The position numbers and the translations under genes are program-made. From positions 1 to 28,187 of the forward strand of contig CAZSXS010000047.1 in NCBI GenBank assembly GCA_964611385.1: a DNA stretch of 28,187 nt, in the 5' to 3' direction. The notes beneath the pieces were generated by a model, which did no database searches, was not told the origin of the DNA, and saw only the letters and a program-made list of their open reading frames with translations. This DNA is from CAZSXS01 sp964611385 (GTDB taxonomy: Bacteria > Bacillota > Clostridia > Lachnospirales > CAYPQA01). Shown piece after piece: positions 21,737-28,187 of this stretch (position 1 is its first letter; every line of letters begins with the position of its first letter).

Positions 21737-22834
21737 TTATCTTTGGATAAAAGTAACAGGCAGAGTACTGTTTGAAATTTTATTAAAAGCGTAACCTCGC
21801 TCCAAGTAAAAATCAATAATCTTTGGCAGTGCATTAAATACAATATCCGCTTTTGTATCATGCAGCAAAATAATATTTCTGTTATATTTACCGCTATAAG
21901 AAAGATTCGTAGAATTTTGAAAAACACTCTCTGCAGTAGCATTCTTAGTTGTATCCTCAGCGGATACATTCCAATCATAGAAGACAAAGCCCCTACGATC
22001 CATTTCAGCTATGATATCCATACAAATCTCTTGATTGTATGAATTGACTGATCCACCAGGAAATCGATATATTTGGGGTTTAAAACCCGTAGCCTCATAA
22101 ATATAAGAAAAAGCCGTATTGAAGTCTTCCAAGAAACTTTCTACGGATGAATAAATGGTTCTATAATCATGGGATGAACTATGTATGCCAACTGAATGCC
22201 CTCGATCAATGAGTTCCTGCACTAAATCAGCATCTGTTTTTTTAGGGTCTGCCACAACAAAAAAAGTAGCCTTGACATTTTCTTCATCTAACAAATCAAG
22301 GATCTTTTTCGAACTTTCTAAGGGTCCGTCATCAAAGGTCAAGTAGACGGCATCTTCTTCAGCAATGAACTCCGGCGGGTTTTCTACATATAATTCTTCA
22401 AACAAATGACTATATTTAGAAGGCTTTCTTTGAAGCCGTAAGCTTACTGTCTCAGTTTCTTTGCCAGAAAGCTTACCCGTTGCTGTCTTAGAAGAAAGTT
22501 CAGAGCTGTCTTCGTTGAGCGCTTCATCCTCGATGGGGTCTTTAAAGCTGAGGCTTTCTTTTGCTATGTATTCGCCCTTGCGATCTTCTTCAGCAGGCTT
22601 AGCCACGTGCAAGTCGCTTTCTTCAAACTCCACATCAACTGTATTCGTGCCGATAGCAGGTGCATTCGCTCTATTTAGGCCTGAGGCACTTTCAGTTTTA
22701 ACAAGCTCAATTTCTTTCAAAACCGAATTCAGCTTTACATTTAGGTAAATGCCATTAATAATCAATCCACACCATAAGCAAAACCCAAGAAGTAATATAA
22801 GGTGCTTAAAGAAACGAACGCTGCCCCAATACAT
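21737..22834 (-). CDS. Membrane-anchored polysaccharide (peptidoglycan) deacetylase, NodB type
   Basis: Carbohydrate esterase 4 enzyme, probably removing acetyl groups from peptidoglycan amino sugars outside the membrane. The start at 22834 (365 aa) gives an N-terminal anchor helix (residues 9-30, HLILLLGFCLWCGLIING). The ATG at 22918 would translate the tRNA-Leu gene and is rejected. A low-complexity acidic stalk (about 35-145) leads to the NodB domain with the metal and catalytic motifs TFDDGP, HSSSHDY (H-x3-H), RFPGGSVN, DWNVSAED and ILLHD, so activity is expected. GGAG lies 11 bases upstream. It is followed at 14 bp by the bactofilin gene and sits 43 bp downstream of a tRNA with no clear promoter of its own. 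Confidence 0.93.
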   Translation of the reverse strand: MYWGSVRFFKHLILLLGFCLWCGLIINGIYLNVKLNSVLKEIELVKTESASGLNRANAPAIGTNTVDVEFEESDLHVAKPAEEDRKGEYIAKESLSFKDPIEDEALNEDSSELSSKTATGKLSGKETETVSLRLQRKPSKYSHLFEELYVENPPEFIAEEDAVYLTFDDGPLESSKKILDLLDEENVKATFFVVADPKKTDADLVQELIDRGHSVGIHSSSHDYRTIYSSVESFLEDFNTAFSYIYEATGFKPQIYRFPGGSVNSYNQEICMDIIAEMDRRGFVFYDWNVSAEDTTKNATAESVFQNSTNLSYSGKYNRNIILLHDTKADIVFNALPKIIDFYLERGYAFNKISNSTLPVTFIQR

Positions 22835-22877
22835 ATCATTCCGCTCTCCGTCATAGACTTTGCTGCAAATTAAAAAA

Positions 22878-22961
22878 TGCCGGTGGTCGGGGTCGAACCG
22901 ACACGGTGTCGCCACCACTGGATTTTGAGTCCAGCACGTCTGCCAATTCCATCACACCGGC
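22878..22961 (-). tRNA. tRNA-Leu (anticodon CAA)
   Basis: An 84-nt class II tRNA. The acceptor stem GCCGGTG (22955-22961) pairs with CACCGGC (22879-22885), with discriminator A. The anticodon stem CTGGA/TCCAG encloses CTCAAAA, giving CAA, which reads UUG. The variable arm TGGTGGCGACACCG and the T-loop GGTTCGACCCC are typical of Leu. CCA is not encoded; TTTTTT follows the discriminator directly. Confidence 0.97.
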
Positions 22962-22987
22962 AAAAAACTTATTGCCTAACGAAGAAC

Positions 22988-23016
22988 ATTCTAACACATA
23001 ATTTAAATTTCGTCAA
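22988..23016 (-). promoter_or_regulatory. Promoter of tRNA-Leu
   Basis: Minus-strand TTGACG (23011-23016) and TAGAAT (22988-22993) with a 17-bp spacer, about 27 bases before the mature 5' end. It may also serve the deacetylase-bactofilin pair. Confidence 0.75.
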
Positions 23017-23038
23017 GATAATTCCTACAATAATTTTT

Positions 23039-23089
23039 AAAAAGCGCTAACCACTCAACGTCTCTACCGTTGAGCGGTCAGCGCTTTTT
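23039..23089 (-). terminator. Terminator of the rplI-dnaB-DUF3842 operon
   Basis: A 22-bp stem (23039-23060 with 23068-23089, a few G-U or mismatched positions) and a 7-base loop, ending in TTTTTAAAAATT on the minus strand. The upstream arm overlaps the stop codon of the DUF3842 gene. Confidence 0.88.
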
Positions 23090-23498
23090 ATTTTCGGCCT
23101 ACGAAGGCCTCCAGCAGTTCGCTTATGTATGCTTGAACCGGCTGCGGCGTCACCCCTAGAACCTTCACCTTGCACTTGGACATAGGGACAAGAATCTTTT
23201 TTGCTTTACTAGAGGAGATAGCACCCGCCATCTGCGGACTGATCTCCCCGTGCATGGAATTGGCCACGATGATACCAATGGCTCCGACTATGGTGTCTGT
23301 TTCTTCCGCCTCAGCACAGTTGTAAACGATGGCGTTCTCACCTGTGGCTCCCCCGTCCGCCCCGGCCTTGATCATGGCCATGGTTGCCAGGGAGTTGGTC
23401 CCTAGGGCAAAAACTTCCTGCTCGGGCAGCTTGTTCTTCAGCTCGGCTACCAGGGCCTTCCCCAACCCGCCGCCTTGGCCGTCCACTACATAAATCAT
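23088..23498 (-). CDS. DUF3842-family protein of unknown function
   Basis: A 136-aa cytosolic protein starting MIYVVDGQGGGLGKALVAEL, with a glycine-rich turn after the first strand that looks like a Rossmann-type nucleotide- or cofactor-binding start. GTNSLATMAMIKAGADGGAT, ENAIVYN, GAIGIIVANSMHGEISPQMA and SSSKAKKILVPMSKC follow. From memory this is the DUF3842 family of Clostridia; the function is unknown and I do not assign one. GGGAGG lies five bases before the ATG. It is the last gene of rplI-dnaB-this, 14 bp after dnaB, and its stop lies in the terminator stem. A two-residue-shifted ORF (23338-23595) is a shadow. Confidence 0.85.
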   Translation of the reverse strand: MIYVVDGQGGGLGKALVAELKNKLPEQEVFALGTNSLATMAMIKAGADGGATGENAIVYNCAEAEETDTIVGAIGIIVANSMHGEISPQMAGAISSSKAKKILVPMSKCKVKVLGVTPQPVQAYISELLEAFVGRK

Positions 23499-23512
23499 CT
23501 TTACCTCCCAGC

Positions 23513-24826
23513 CTACATGATATTGACAAAGCGGGTGTACTCGCCCAGATAGCGTAGCATAGCCGTTCCAGTGGGTCCGTTTCTTTGCTTGGCAATAATC
23601 AGCTCGGCTAAACCTTTGTGTTCTGTGTCAGGGTTGTAGTACTCGTCCCGGTACAAAAAGGTTACGACATCCGCATCCTGTTCAATGGCTCCCGATTCTC
23701 TCAAATCCGAAAGCATCGGCCTGTGGTCGGCTCGAGCTTCACAAGCACGACTGAGCTGGGAACAGGCGATCACCGGCGCCTTGATTTCTCTGGCTACCGA
23801 TTTTAAGGCCCTGGAGATTTCAGAGATCTCTTGCTGCCTGGATTCGTTCTTACCCCCAGAGCCGGACATGAGTTGTAGATAGTCAATCATTACAAGCCCT
23901 AGCCCCTTTTCCAGTTTCAAACGACGGCACTTTGCCCGAAGTTCACCAATGGAAATGCCAGGGGTATCATCTATATAAAGGGGCGCATTTGACAATGAGC
24001 CTACTGCCATAGAGATTTTCGCCCAGTCCTCATCCAGCAGGCTTCCTGTCCGAATCTTTTGAGAGTCCAGCATGGCTTCCGCTGAGACAAGACGGTTTGC
24101 AAGCTGTTCCTTGGACATTTCCAAGCTGAAAATGGCTGTAGGGATGGCGTTTCTCACCGCTGCATTTTGGGCAATGTTCAAGATCAAGGCGGTTTTTCCC
24201 ATGGAGGGTCTGGCGGCAATCAAAACCAAATCCGAAGGCTGTAAGCCTGCTGTCTTAAGGTCAAAGTCCAAGAATCCAGTCGGAACACCCGTAATCTTAC
24301 CTTGATTTTTGGCTGTTTCCTCAATCGAATGCAGTACGGTAACCAAGATATCATTAATATGCGCAAAGTCCTGGGAATTCCGATCTTGAACAATATCGAA
24401 AATACGTTTTTCCGCCTTATCCAAAATCTGAGCAAGACCTTCCTTGGCTTCATAGCATTCGGCTTGTATGTCGCCAGATGCCTTAATCAGCTTCCGAAAT
24501 ATGGCATGTTCTTCTACGATTTTTGAATATTCTTTAATATGGGCAGACGTAGAAAAGCTTGCTGCAATTTTTGCAACAAGCACGCCCATTTCCGTTGCCT
24601 CCCCGCTTTCGCTGAGTTTGTCCTTCAGCGTCACTGGGTCAACGGGACTATTTGCGATAAACAGCGAAACCATGGCTCCAAAAGCGAGCTGGTTCTCCGG
24701 TCGATAAAAATCCTCCTTTTTCAGGATTTCCATGGCCGTCCCTATCGCCTCCCGGTCATAGAGCATACTGCTCAATACGGCCTTTTCCGCATCATCATCA
24801 TGAGGCAATAATCTTAATTCGTTCAT
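23513..24826 (-). CDS. dnaB: Replicative DNA helicase DnaB
   Basis: Hexameric 5'-3' helicase at the replication fork (called DnaC in B. subtilis). The 437-aa protein has the N-terminal primase-interacting domain (DAEKAVLSSMLYDREAIGTA, about 10-110), a linker and the RecA-like motor. Walker A ARPSMGKTAL is near residue 205 and Walker B LVMIDYLQLMSG near 310, with VIACSQLSR and a C-terminal AKQRNGPTGTAMLRY arginine-finger region. GGAG lies seven bases before the ATG, which is only two bases after the rplI stop, giving tight coupling. rplI-dnaB is a common Firmicute pairing. Confidence 0.97.
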   Translation of the reverse strand: MNELRLLPHDDDAEKAVLSSMLYDREAIGTAMEILKKEDFYRPENQLAFGAMVSLFIANSPVDPVTLKDKLSESGEATEMGVLVAKIAASFSTSAHIKEYSKIVEEHAIFRKLIKASGDIQAECYEAKEGLAQILDKAEKRIFDIVQDRNSQDFAHINDILVTVLHSIEETAKNQGKITGVPTGFLDFDLKTAGLQPSDLVLIAARPSMGKTALILNIAQNAAVRNAIPTAIFSLEMSKEQLANRLVSAEAMLDSQKIRTGSLLDEDWAKISMAVGSLSNAPLYIDDTPGISIGELRAKCRRLKLEKGLGLVMIDYLQLMSGSGGKNESRQQEISEISRALKSVAREIKAPVIACSQLSRACEARADHRPMLSDLRESGAIEQDADVVTFLYRDEYYNPDTEHKGLAELIIAKQRNGPTGTAMLRYLGEYTRFVNIM

Positions 24827-24828
24827 CC

Positions 24829-25272
24829 TTATACTCCAAAGACCTCAAGGGAAACTTGGACGCTGACCTTTGGGTGCAGCTTAATGTTTACCTGATGAGT
24901 CCCTGCCGACTTGATTGGATCGTGCAGTACAATGGCCTTTTTATCCACGGGCAAGCCCGCCTCCGCCAGCGCTGCGGCAATTTCTTTTGAGGTTACAGAA
25001 CCAAAAAGCTTTCCGTTTTCCCCAGCCTTTACAGGTACCTTAAGCTTGGTTTCCTTGAGCTTATTCCCCAGGGTTTCGGCCGCCTCCAGCTCCCGCTTGG
25101 ACTTGTTTTCATCACTTTTTTTCTTCTGTTCCAGTATGTTTAAGTTCTCATTGTTTGCCAAAACTGCCAGCTTCTTGGGTAAAAGATAATTACGAGCATA
25201 GCCATCCGCTGCATCCAAAAGCTGTCCCTTCTTACCAACGTTCTTTATGTCCTCCAATAAAATGACTTTCAT
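24829..25272 (-). CDS. rplI: 50S ribosomal protein L9
   Basis: Large-subunit protein that binds 23S rRNA near the L1 stalk and reaches out from the ribosome. The 147-aa length is standard. The N-terminal domain MKVILLEDIKNVGKKGQ with GYARNYLLPKKLA is the family signature. A central helix rich in Lys/Glu connects to the C-terminal domain with GKLFGSVTSKEIA. AAGGAGG lies seven bases before the ATG. It heads rplI-dnaB-DUF3842. The usual upstream neighbour, a GdpP-type DHH phosphodiesterase, is absent; a mobile repeat ends 33 bp upstream and seems to supply the promoter. Confidence 0.98.
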   Translation of the reverse strand: MKVILLEDIKNVGKKGQLLDAADGYARNYLLPKKLAVLANNENLNILEQKKKSDENKSKRELEAAETLGNKLKETKLKVPVKAGENGKLFGSVTSKEIAAALAEAGLPVDKKAIVLHDPIKSAGTHQVNIKLHPKVSVQVSLEVFGV

Positions 25273-25301
25273 CTTTTTATCCTCCTTAATGATTTATTTA
25301 A

Positions 25302-25330
25302 CTTATATTCAGTCACGTTCAGCTTTGCAA
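25302..25330 (-). promoter_or_regulatory. Candidate promoter of rplI-dnaB at the end of a mobile repeat
   Basis: Minus-strand TTGCAA (25325-25330) and TATAAG (25302-25307) with a 17-bp spacer. The -35 lies within the repeat's TTTGCAAA palindrome and the -10 spans its terminal TA. It is the best match between the upstream terminator and rplI. Confidence 0.6.
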
Positions 25331-25404
25331 AGCCGCCGCCCAATATCATAGAATGGATCTAGGTTGAATGAAGGCGGCTTATAAAACGTTTAAGAGACTG
25401 AGCA
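25306..25404 (+). mobile_element. 99-bp TIR repeat (MITE-like), copy 2, upstream of rplI
   Basis: The ends TATTCAGTC and GACTGAGCA form a near-perfect inverted repeat. The first 32 bases match copy 1 (11001-11032) with two differences, and the last 20 almost as well. Same length and orientation as copy 1. It lies between the Mor-gene terminator and rplI. Confidence 0.8.
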
Positions 25405-25411
25405 TAGCAAC

Positions 25412-25499
25412 ACAAAAAAAGAAGTTATCTCCAAGGTGTCAACGATTCAAGGATTTCACCGAATCATTGACGCCAAGTGGAGTATAACTTCTTTTTTGT
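25412..25499 (-). terminator. Large hairpin terminator after the Mor-family gene
   Basis: An 88-base hairpin: ACAAAAAAAGAAGTTAT (25412-25428) with 25484-25499, continuing inward through TCCA/TGGA, GTGTCAA/TTGACGC and GATTC/GAATC. On the minus strand it ends in CTTTTTTTGTG. Much longer than needed for termination, so it may itself be a mobile palindrome. Confidence 0.78.
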
Positions 25500-25516
25500 A
25501 GGCTGTCAAACAGTAT

Positions 25517-25807
25517 TCACTTTCTCTTTCTTTCTTCCTCAATAATATTCCGAATGGTTCGCTCCGTCAGATCAAATTGCTTCGCTAGCTGACGATAGTT
25601 ACCGCCATTGAAATCTGCCATAATGCTTTTGGCTATGCAGGGAGCAAATAACCGTTTTTTAGTCGGTATGTAAAGAACGGTGCCGCCGTGTTCATGGACC
25701 AGATCGTACAAAAAATCATATCCGGCGCATTTATAAATACTGTTGAACGGTTGAATAATTCCATCGTTATACTGTGACACAACTGGTTCTAAAGCTTTTT
25801 TGTCCAT
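25517..25807 (-). CDS. Mor-family transcriptional activator-like protein
   Basis: A 96-aa protein resembling the Mor/C activators of Mu-like phages: an N-terminal dimerisation part and HGGTVLYIPTKKR, then a C-terminal helix-turn-helix, DFNGGNYRQLAKQFDLTE followed by RTIRNIIEEERKRK. Chromosomal relatives occur in many Firmicutes without a phage nearby; the target genes are unknown. The start at 25807 has AAGGAG eight bases upstream; the ATG at 25858 lies within its promoter. No phage structural genes are present in the window. A palindrome over its -10 suggests autoregulation. Confidence 0.82.
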   Translation of the reverse strand: MDKKALEPVVSQYNDGIIQPFNSIYKCAGYDFLYDLVHEHGGTVLYIPTKKRLFAPCIAKSIMADFNGGNYRQLAKQFDLTERTIRNIIEEERKRK

Positions 25808-25825
25808 ATCACACACTCCTTTTAG

Positions 25826-25858
25826 TCGTATGATATACGAAAAGAAAAAGCTTGTCAA
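25826..25858 (-). promoter_or_regulatory. Promoter and palindromic operator of the Mor-family gene
   Basis: Minus-strand TTGACA (25853-25858) and TATCAT (25830-25835) with a 17-bp spacer. The -10 sits inside the perfect inverted repeat TCGTAT-GAT-ATACGA (25826-25840). The -35 overlaps the pcrA stop codon region, so the gene has its own promoter although it follows pcrA closely. Confidence 0.72.
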
Positions 25859-28113
25859 TCAGTTTTAACCATTTTTGATAAAAATCCCATAAACTTTTTT
25901 ACCCCTATACGGTCAAATTCCACGCTCACTTCAAAATCTGCACCGGCAGGTTTGATTTCCTTAACCACGCCTTCACCGTATTTGGCTTGTCGTACCCGAT
26001 CCCCGGCCTTGAAATCCAAGCTCTGCTTTGGCGTAGGGAGCTCTGCCATACCTTTACTCTGGTTCAGGCTAGGCGTTCTGCCAACCATAGAGCCACTTCT
26101 ACCCAAGCCCGAATTGTTGAAGCTGCCAGCTATTCGGACAGTTCCCACAGCACTTTCCTTCTTCTGGGTTTCCTTTTTATCCGCATTCGGGTTAGACTTT
26201 TCTTTGGACTCGAAGAGGTTTTTGGGAATCTCCTTTAAAAAGCGGGAAGGGAGATTGTAATTTCTCTGCCCGAATTGAAGTCGGCTGCTTGCACAAGAGA
26301 TAAAAATCTTCTCCTTAGCTCTGGTCAAGGCCACATAGCAAAGACGACGTTCTTCTTCCAGTTCCCGTTCATCGCTGCTGATTTGCGCTCTATAACCTGG
26401 GAATATCCCCTCTTCAAAGCCCGGCAGGATGACCACTGGAAACTCCAAGCCTTTTGCGCTGTGGATGGTCATCATAATAATGGAATCTTCATTTTCATTA
26501 TAGTTGTCCACATCAGCGATCAAAGAAACCTCAGCTAAGAAGTCTTCAAGCTGGGAAGAGTCATCCGTTGTGATGTACTCATTGGCAAAGTTGGCCGCCT
26601 TGGAAACAAGCTCCTTTACATTCTCAACCCGAACTTCTCCTTCACTTCCCTCTGTGATTCGCAGCTCGTCCAAGAATCCAGTTTTTTCTAAAATCATATT
26701 CAACAGAACATCTATGTTAACGGTTTGTGCGGCTTCACGAAGTGAACTAATCAAGGTATAAAATTCTTGAAGCTTGCTTTTCTTATTGGCTTGCAGCGGG
26801 ATTTTATCCAGATCAGAAAAAGTAGAAAAAATCGGTATTTCCAAGGAAGCGGCATGTACCCGCAGGTTTGAAAGGGTAGTATCACCGATGCCCCTTCTTG
26901 GAAAATTGATGATTCTTGCCAAAGACACATCATCTTTCGGATTATTAATCAGCCGCAGATAGGCCATAAGATCCTTAATTTCACGCCGCTCATAGAAGCG
27001 CACCCCACCAAAAAGTCGGTAAGGAATGCCGTAAGCCACCAGCTGTTCTTCAATGGCACGAGACTGAGAGTTGTTTCGATACAGTACGGCATAATCCTTG
27101 TAGGTTCTGCCACTTTTGACCCCATGCTTAATCAGTCCGGCGATATACATACCTTCTTCGATTTCCGAATCCAAGGTCAACATAGTAATCGGATCGCCTT
27201 GGGGATTTTCCGTCCAGAGGCTTTTCGACTTTCTATGAATATTATTTTCGATCACAGCATTCGCCGCATCCAGAATCAATTTATTGGAGCGGTAATTCTG
27301 CTCCAGCTTAATCACCTTGGCATTCGAAAAGTCCTTTTCAAAGTCCAAAATATTCCGGACATTCGCACCGCGCCAACCATAAATACTTTGGTCATCGTCC
27401 CCGACGACGCAAATATTTTTATACTTATCGGCCAGCAAGCGAACCAAGCGGTACTGGGCGGTATTGGTATCCTGGTACTCGTCTATACAAATATACTTAA
27501 AGCGTTCTTGGTAATTATTCAAGACATTGGGATTGGCCATAAACAGCTTTACGGTATTAAAAATGATATCATCAAAATCCAGGGCATTATTCTGCATTAA
27601 TTTTTTCTGGTAAAGAGAATAGACATTCGACAGGTTGGTTTCATAAAAATTCAAGGGGATGACATCGTCTGGAGAAATGAGTTCATTTTTCTTTTTACTG
27701 ATAAAATCCATCACAATTTTCGGCGCATACTGCTTCTCGTTAATATTGACTTCTTTAATACACTGTTTAATGAGTCTTTCAGAATCATCACTATCATAGA
27801 TCGTAAAGCTACTGGTATAGCCGATATTTTTGATCTCCCTACGCAAGATACGGACACAAGAAGAGTGAAAGGTACTGACCCAAAGGGCATCGCCCTCCGG
27901 CACCAGCTGATTGATTCTCTCACGCATTTCCCGTGCGGCCTTATTGGTAAAGGTCAAGGCCAAAACGCTAAAGGGGTTAATGCCCAGCTCCAGCATATGA
28001 GCGATCCTGGCTGTAATCACCCTTGTTTTACCGGAGCCTGCCCCGGCCAGGAGCAAAAGCGGGCCTTCAACGCAATTGACTGCCTCTTGTTGTGCAGGAT
28101 TTAAGCTGATCAT
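25855..28113 (-). CDS. pcrA: ATP-dependent DNA helicase PcrA (UvrD/Rep family)
   Basis: Superfamily 1A 3'-5' helicase for repair, plasmid replication and removal of RecA or stalled polymerases. The start at 28113 (752 aa) has AAGGAGG five bases upstream; the ORF extension to 28170 runs into a repeat and is rejected. Visible motifs: Q-motif LNPAQQEAV, Walker A GAGSGKT (24-30), motif Ia TFTNKAAREM, motif II DEYQDTN, motif III DDDQSIYGWRGA, motif IV LEQNYRS, motif V TIHSAKGLEFPVV and motif VI YVALTRAKEK. The C-terminal Tudor-like tail (DRVRQAKYGEGVVKEI), which contacts RNA polymerase in known PcrA, is intact. ligA often follows pcrA in Firmicutes; here a Mor-like gene does. Confidence 0.97.
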   Translation of the reverse strand: MISLNPAQQEAVNCVEGPLLLLAGAGSGKTRVITARIAHMLELGINPFSVLALTFTNKAAREMRERINQLVPEGDALWVSTFHSSCVRILRREIKNIGYTSSFTIYDSDDSERLIKQCIKEVNINEKQYAPKIVMDFISKKKNELISPDDVIPLNFYETNLSNVYSLYQKKLMQNNALDFDDIIFNTVKLFMANPNVLNNYQERFKYICIDEYQDTNTAQYRLVRLLADKYKNICVVGDDDQSIYGWRGANVRNILDFEKDFSNAKVIKLEQNYRSNKLILDAANAVIENNIHRKSKSLWTENPQGDPITMLTLDSEIEEGMYIAGLIKHGVKSGRTYKDYAVLYRNNSQSRAIEEQLVAYGIPYRLFGGVRFYERREIKDLMAYLRLINNPKDDVSLARIINFPRRGIGDTTLSNLRVHAASLEIPIFSTFSDLDKIPLQANKKSKLQEFYTLISSLREAAQTVNIDVLLNMILEKTGFLDELRITEGSEGEVRVENVKELVSKAANFANEYITTDDSSQLEDFLAEVSLIADVDNYNENEDSIIMMTIHSAKGLEFPVVILPGFEEGIFPGYRAQISSDERELEEERRLCYVALTRAKEKIFISCASSRLQFGQRNYNLPSRFLKEIPKNLFESKEKSNPNADKKETQKKESAVGTVRIAGSFNNSGLGRSGSMVGRTPSLNQSKGMAELPTPKQSLDFKAGDRVRQAKYGEGVVKEIKPAGADFEVSVEFDRIGVKKFMGFLSKMVKTD

Positions 28114-28132
28114 GATTGCCTCCTTATAATAT

Positions 28133-28187
28133 AAAAACCGTGGGGGAAGGAGGAGGAAAACTTTTTTCAAACGGCGAAAAAAGTTTT
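28133..28187. repeat. Long-hairpin repeat, copy B2 (upstream of pcrA, cut by window end)
   Basis: Reads AAAACCGTGGGGGAAGG, then AAAACTTTTTTC (28157-28168), loop AAACGGC, GAAAAAAGTTTT (28176-28187). It matches the reverse complement of 1054-1117 in order, tail and loop, while the stem arms differ but stay paired. It lies about 20 bp upstream of the pcrA start and continues past the window edge. Confidence 0.75.

Noticed and set aside
22835..22918. 28-residue N-terminal extension of the deacetylase
   Set aside because: It would translate the tRNA-Leu(CAA) gene; the start at 22834 gives a proper membrane anchor.
25517..25807. Prophage boundary marked by the Mor-like gene
   Set aside because: No integrase, structural or lysis genes, and no attachment-site repeat around it; both flanks are ordinary chromosomal genes.

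Overview
The window comes from a low-to-mid GC, endospore-forming Firmicute, most likely a member of the Clostridia. The evidence is a SpoIIE / SpoIIGA / sigma-E sporulation locus, GGAGG-type ribosome binding sites before almost every gene, A/T-rich intrinsic terminators and Firmicute-type small genes. A lineage below class cannot be fixed from the sequence alone; a Clostridiales family XIII or Peptostreptococcales type organism is only a guess.

Layout. 1-4490 (minus strand): the trp operon trpE-trpG-trpD-trpC. EGD are translationally coupled. It is preceded by a promoter, a 32-codon leader peptide with three clustered Trp codons and an intrinsic terminator, the layout of ribosome-mediated attenuation. 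trpC is separated from trpD by about 200 bp of palindromic repeats. 4500-4840: a compact type I toxin-antitoxin module, with a 28-aa membrane peptide and a convergent antisense RNA. 4915-10930 (minus): an operon of a secreted AMIN-domain N-acetylmuramoyl-L-alanine amidase followed by smc. 11000-12933 (plus): a small mobile repeat, a 43-aa Cys-rich protein, and a GNAT acetyltransferase behind a leader ORF and two tandem terminators. 12944-15971 (minus): a prepilin peptidase and a membrane sensor with degenerate GGDEF plus intact EAL. 16145-20670: divergent spoIIE (minus) and spoIIGA-sigE (plus), each with a sigma-A-like promoter of 21-bp spacing, as expected for Spo0A-activated promoters. 20721-22961 (minus): tRNA-Leu(CAA), a NodB-type polysaccharide deacetylase and a bactofilin. 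23039-25330 (minus): rplI-dnaB-DUF3842. 25412-28187 (minus): pcrA, then a Mor-family regulator.

How it works together. The sporulation block holds the sigma-E activation chain: SpoIIE phosphatase, the SpoIIGA protease and pro-sigma-E. The rest is housekeeping (Trp synthesis, chromosome condensation, replication restart and helicase loading, cell-wall remodelling) with small regulatory modules between.

The most unusual feature is a 90-99 bp element with short terminal inverted repeats flanked by TA. It is present three times (11001, 18719, 25306). Each copy carries a palindromic TTTGCAAA core and an outward TTGCAA-N17-TATA promoter-like sequence, and in all three copies the same end points into the start of a gene (amidase-smc, spoIIGA-sigE, rplI-dnaB). 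A second palindromic repeat with a conserved AAACGGC loop occurs between trpD and trpC and upstream of pcrA. All predictions were made by eye; no alignments, folding or database searches were run.
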